DNA of 64,000 nt from Pseudocercospora fijiensis CIRAD86 (Eukaryota; Ascomycota; Dothideomycetes; Mycosphaerellales; Mycosphaerellaceae), in assembly GCF_000340215.1 (NCBI RefSeq), contig NW_006921544.1, forward strand, positions 1,022,599-1,086,598, given 5' to 3'. The notes beneath the pieces were generated by a model, which worked only from the letters and a program-made list of their open reading frames with translations, searched no databases and had not been told where the DNA came from. Shown piece by piece: positions 59,501 to 64,000 of this stretch. The position numbers and the translations under genes were made by a program. Position 1 is the stretch's first letter, and every line of letters begins with the position of its first letter.

Positions 59501-62500
59501 TAAGTAAGCCCTTACTAACTTTTATAATATAATATAGAAGTCTAACTATTATAAATATTTTCGCTTTCGGCGCTATAAGACCCGCTCGAGCGAACTTAAA
59601 TACGCCGACGCTATACTATATATACTAGTATATTTTATTCGTTATATCTCCTTTAAAGTTCTATTTTTCCCTTCTAAATATCGCCTATCGATAAAATTAA
59701 CGACGACGTCGACGGCGAAGTCGCTAGTTAAGTAAGCGATAAAGTCGACGAAAAAGTCGACTATAGCCCTATCTAAGTAACGCCGACCGACGAATAGCGC
59801 GAACTCTAGAATAAACTTAGCGACTGCGTCCGAAGTAGTATTATCGAGATAGAAGAACTAGAATTATATCCTCTTATTTCCTAGTTATTACTCTCCCTAT
59901 TCTAGTACCTAATTAGTAGTCGTTAGTTCTACTCTTCGCTCTTTAGCTACCTTACCCTTTATACGATATAACCGTATTCGGGCGTATAGCGGGAGCCGAA
60001 CGACTTTAATTACTATCTCTCCGCTATTGTTTAGATAAAGCAACTTCTTATATTTAACTCCTCCTAGCGTTATAACTAGGGCTTCGACTACGACGACGAA
60101 GTTTTAGAGGCTATTTAGTACGAGATAGAGTTACTCTTTACGTAAGAGACCGCTATCCGAGAAATTGTCCGCTAGCGTAGTGCCCTCTTTGCCTTTACTA
60201 GTAACTATATATCGACTAATTAGGCTGTCTAGGCCGCCGACGGTAAATCCGTTTAATTTAGGGATATCGTACTACGAGTTATAGACCTAACTATCCTACT
60301 CGAGTATTGCTATCGATAGGCGTATAAGATCCTACGGCGCGACCTCCTTTTCGGACTCCCGTATAACTCTATTCCCCTTACCGACCTTTATAACTGCCTT
60401 AAAGAAACTACCGTCTACTTTAGCTTTCTCTAAGATAAGCGTAATACTACTATCGTTAACCTAGCTCGGACGTTCGTTATTAACGCTATCGCTAGTAATC
60501 CGGCTCTATTATATTTATACTTAGAGGCTAGTTTAGATATACTCTACCTTAGCTCGGTAGTCGGCGCGTATAAGTATTACGTCTAAGAGTTCCTTTAGCT
60601 ACTTAGCGTCCTTATATTTATTAGTAGTAGTTAGCCTACCTACGAACCCGAATTCTTCTCGGCGATATAGTATAATACTTAGTCGGTCCGCTCTATTACT
60701 ATCCGAGATAGGTACGTTATAATTTACCTAACCTATACTAAGCTCCGCTAGAAGCTAAATAATAAATAAAACGTCTACTTTCTATTTAAGCTCGGCCGCC
60801 TACTTGTCGATTACCTTATATATATTTAACTATTTTGCGAGCTCTACTAGTATTAATCTAACCCTAGGTAGGTACTTAGTCCTTTTCTCTAGTCTAAGGA
60901 TAACCTCGTCTAGTCGGATAATACTATAACCTAATACCTTCGTCGATAGACTATAGCCGCTAGCCTACCTACCTTCGGTATTAGCGAGTAGCGTTACTTC
61001 TCTATCGCTATCGTTAAGAAATTCTTTAGTAAGTTCGTAGGCTTCGATTAATCGGACGTAGATAATAAAGATAACGAGGTCGACGATATAGAGATAGCTA
61101 TAGCTAGGTAGCGTAACTATAGTCTCTATACTACTAATATTTTATATACTAACGCTAATCTATTTACCGCGTCGTCTAACTTATAGGATAGCTTAATTTA
61201 AGGTAGGTACCGCGCGTCTCGTATCTAGTCGAACTTCCTCTAGCTTTCTACTACTATTATTCGCTACTAAGAGACCTAGCCGTCGCTAGGTAGCTCTATT
61301 AGCAACCTCTTAGCACTCGAGAATAGTAGTCTCGCCCCTGTTTTTACCCTCGATAAAGCCCTATAGTACGCGTACGAAATTATATAAAACCCGTAGCTAT
61401 AGTAGAAGAGCGAGAGTTAAGCGACCGCTATACGATAGATCCTCTTCCTCGAGGCCTAACTACTCGTCGTCCTTAGTACTAGCGCTAGGAAGAGTCTCCT
61501 CTTTATAGTTCCTTACTATATAAAAGGTATATAGACTACTATACTTATTCTTCCTCTAGTTACTCTACGAGTTAATATACTCGCCCGACTTAAAGCCGCT
61601 AAAGTATCCTATATAGTATAGTAACTAGGAATAGAGCGCCCCGCTTTCCTTATCCTAGTTAGCGCTAAGGCCGCCTACTCTACCTAATTTATTATATATA
61701 TACGGCGTCTCGGCATCTAGAACTAGCTCGATTATATCTTCGTCGACGAGTACTATTTAACCGTAACTACGTTACTATACTACTCTATCTTTCGCTAATT
61801 TAGCTATTTTAGGTCGATTAGTACCTAGGTCGTCTACCTAACTACTACTCTACTACTATCGATAGAACCTAAATTCCTATAGCGTAACGTTATCGCCTAG
61901 CCTATAATAGTATAGCGGAGTACTAATCGCGCTAATATTATATATCGTATTTCCTTATACTAGTAGGTATAGTTACTACTTATAGCTATACGACTTATTA
62001 GAAAGCAACCTAGGGCGAGTATATTTATACCTAGCGATCGCGTCCTAGTATTTGTATATAGTCTCGACTATATCGAGTAGCTAGTAAGGGAAATTAATAG
62101 CCTATACTTTACCGCTACTAGTAGAACTACTAGCGAGAAAGAATAGCTACTCGACGCCTAGCTTAATAGTACTAATAATCTATTTCTCGTCGCTACTCCT
62201 ATACTCGGCGAAGAATTCGACGTACTATATATCTAGGTTATTATCTACGTCGGCCTTCTACTCTTACTAATATTATTTATATAATAGTCTAGTCGCGCTA
62301 GGCGAGATAGAAAGCTAGTACTATCTTACCTCCTACTACTAACCGAACTAACTATACTAGTAATAGTCGACTAGAGTAAGCTTAGCTTCGATTAATACCT
62401 TTATATAAATAACGTTAGTTATATATAGTAGCGCGAGAGGCAAGCTATATAGTAATATACTCGCGTAGGTAAATGTTTGCGTCTAATTATATCTAATTAC

Positions 62501-63230
62501 CTCGATAGTCCCTAATTCTACCTAACGTATATATCTAATCTAGACGATAGTAACTAGCTCTACTAATAATATATATATCGACTAGTACTGCCTCTAACCT
62601 AGCCTAAAACGCCGTAGGCTTAGGCGATCCGTCGGTAGACCGCCTATTTCTAGCGTATCTAGTAAAACGAAGCTAGTAGTATAATATAGTTCGACCGCAA
62701 CCTCGCTATTATCTAATAACTATATACTATCTACTGCTTCGTTAATTCCCGCCTCCCTATATACTAATTCTCTTAATACCTACGCGCTAACTTCGTAGTT
62801 ACGAAGAAGAGGCAAGCACTCTAGGCTAAGCCGATCGAGAGGTACTATACCTACTTCTACTACTATTTCCCTTTTACTATATACTAGGAATATAGTAAGC
62901 AAATATAGAGTTGTTAACAGCTAGACGTTATATAGCTAGTCGCTATCGGCGTATTCTAGTCGCTATAGATAGGTCCTACTTAGATCTAGGATAAATTCTA
63001 ATACTAATTTAAAACACTAGAGGAATACCTTATATAGATAACTTAGAGTACTATATAGGATAGAGAAAAGGCTATCTAAGGTATTTGTCTCTACGCTATC
63101 GCTATCGAGTACGTTCTAGCTAGGAACGTTAAACTAGATCCGGTACCCGCTAACAACTATATAGAGTAGGAATTCTAGATACTAACTATTTCGCTAGCTA
63201 GAAAAAAAACAATAATATACCGGTCGTACT
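56571..63230 (+). pseudogene. Dead RecQ-type helicase gene, copy 2
   Basis: The same protein as copy 1 but uninterrupted. The helicase core starts with a decayed Walker A (STSARKS at 61475-61495; both key Gly are lost but Lys-Ser is kept). It has a DECH box reading DEYY at 61745-61756, where Asp and Glu survive, and the arginine-finger region SSRARRD near 62290-62312. Copy 1 shows the reverse pattern: intact Walker A, lost Asp/Glu. The readable frame continues past the point where copy 1 carries the Gypsy element, to at least 63230, with stops only of RIP type, so the protein had a C-terminal extension of about 200 residues or more. The upstream N-terminus is missing because copy 2 starts at 56571 inside the frame. 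Confidence 0.72.
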
Positions 63231-64000
63231 ATTTACTTTCCGTCTAGCGAAATAGTTAGTACGTAGCTATATTATCGCTATATTAACTCGGTAGTTAGGC
63301 GGGAGTAATAGTCTCTAATCTACTAACGATATTATTATACTAGTATCCTTATCAAATTAATAACGCTATAGCGTCGCTACGCTCGTATACTATAGTATAA
63401 GATGTCTACCGACGTTAGAAGTAGAGTATATAACTAAATAGCTATAGCTAGCATTTACCTATATTAGTAGACCGCTTAAGTTAAATATAGATAGAGCGTA
63501 GTTAGTCGAGATCTAAAATATAAACTATCTATATACCGAACTACTATTACTCGATATATTCTACTCTCTCTATTCTTATACTAACTGCCTCCTTATTGCC
63601 TTTCGCCTACGTCGTATCTTAACCTACTAATAATAATATACTAATAGTATTATCGCCCTTTATCGGAGTATTTCTACCTATAGACTTATTATCTCTACTA
63701 CTATCTCTACGATCTGTTCCTCTAGTACCTTTATACTTAGCTACTTCTTATTTATTATTCGCCCTTATACTACCTAGCCGGCCGATAAATCTTCCTTTAC
63801 GCTTCTCCTCCCGCTTACTTCCTATTTATCGTAGCCTTCGCCTAGTCCGCCTATTCCTCCTTTATTAACCTCTATTATACCCTTACTTAATCTATCTATC
63901 ACTCTCTTATTAACTTCTATTATACCCTTACCTACTATTATATTACTACCTACCGGTATACTATCTACCTAATCGCTAGGCCTATTAACCCGCGCCTACG
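56571..64000 (+). repeat. RecQ unit, copy 2 (partial, runs off the window)
   Basis: Homologous to 32651-38657 joined to 50647-52081, without the Gypsy element. Length here 7430 bp against 7442 bp in copy 1, so there are very few indels. Differences are mostly transitions. It continues beyond the right edge. Confidence 0.9.

Noticed and set aside
1..64000. Telomere repeats (TTAGGG)n and tRNA/rRNA genes
   Set aside because: I looked for them by eye and found none. Isolated TTAGGG matches are scattered and not in tandem.

Overview
The window looks like repeat-rich heterochromatin of a filamentous ascomycete (Pezizomycotina) that has undergone repeat-induced point mutation (RIP). TpA is very abundant, CpA and TpG are scarce, CpG is kept, and almost every recognisable reading frame carries stops of the kind made by CAA/CAG to TAA/TAG and TGG to TAG. 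I find no bacterial signature, no tRNA or rRNA gene, no CRISPR array and no intact host gene. The species cannot be named from this sequence. A RecQ-type helicase family of the kind found near fungal telomeres makes a subtelomeric position plausible but unproven.

Layout: (1) 1-1230, the end of a satellite array (161/182-bp unit). (2) 1231-4096, degraded sequence with an assembly gap. (3) 4115-9051, full-length Tad1-like LINE copy A. (4) 9070-16037, unrecognised RIP-mutated sequence with a Ser/Lys-rich frame, a 380-bp direct repeat and a frame with an acidic C-terminus. (5) 16038-25841, LINE copy C (minus strand) with full-length LINE copy B (plus strand) inserted inside it. (6) 25858-32650, an unrecognised low-complexity protein region with a second assembly gap, probably one or more large dead genes. 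(7) 32651-56570, first copy of an ~11.8-kb unit carrying a dead RecQ helicase gene. It is split by a chromodomain Ty3/Gypsy retrotransposon (38658-50641), which is itself split by LINE copy D (42779-47655). A 137-bp LINE stub, copy E, lies at 54871-55007. (8) 56571-64000, a second, uninterrupted copy of the same unit, running off the window.

The nesting gives relative ages: RecQ unit, then its tandem duplication or the Gypsy insertion, then LINE D. Target-site duplications (TSDs) prove each insertion: ACTAA for the Gypsy element and 15-18 bp for the five LINE copies. When the nested insert is removed from copy C, all four long LINE copies have an ORF2 of exactly 3459 bp, so decay has been by point mutation, not by indels.

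The most unusual signals are in the LINE family. The four long copies have lost TG, but largely kept CA, on their sense strand whichever way they face in the chromosome, and they share the same mutated sites although each is an independent insertion. The 137-bp copy E escaped mutation. All five copies carry a GAAA-capped hairpin close to the 3' end. All five inserted at a CTATA target that matches the (TATC)n tail. The dead RecQ duplication and the unrecognised blocks at 9-16 kb and 26-32.6 kb are the other places that repay a closer look.
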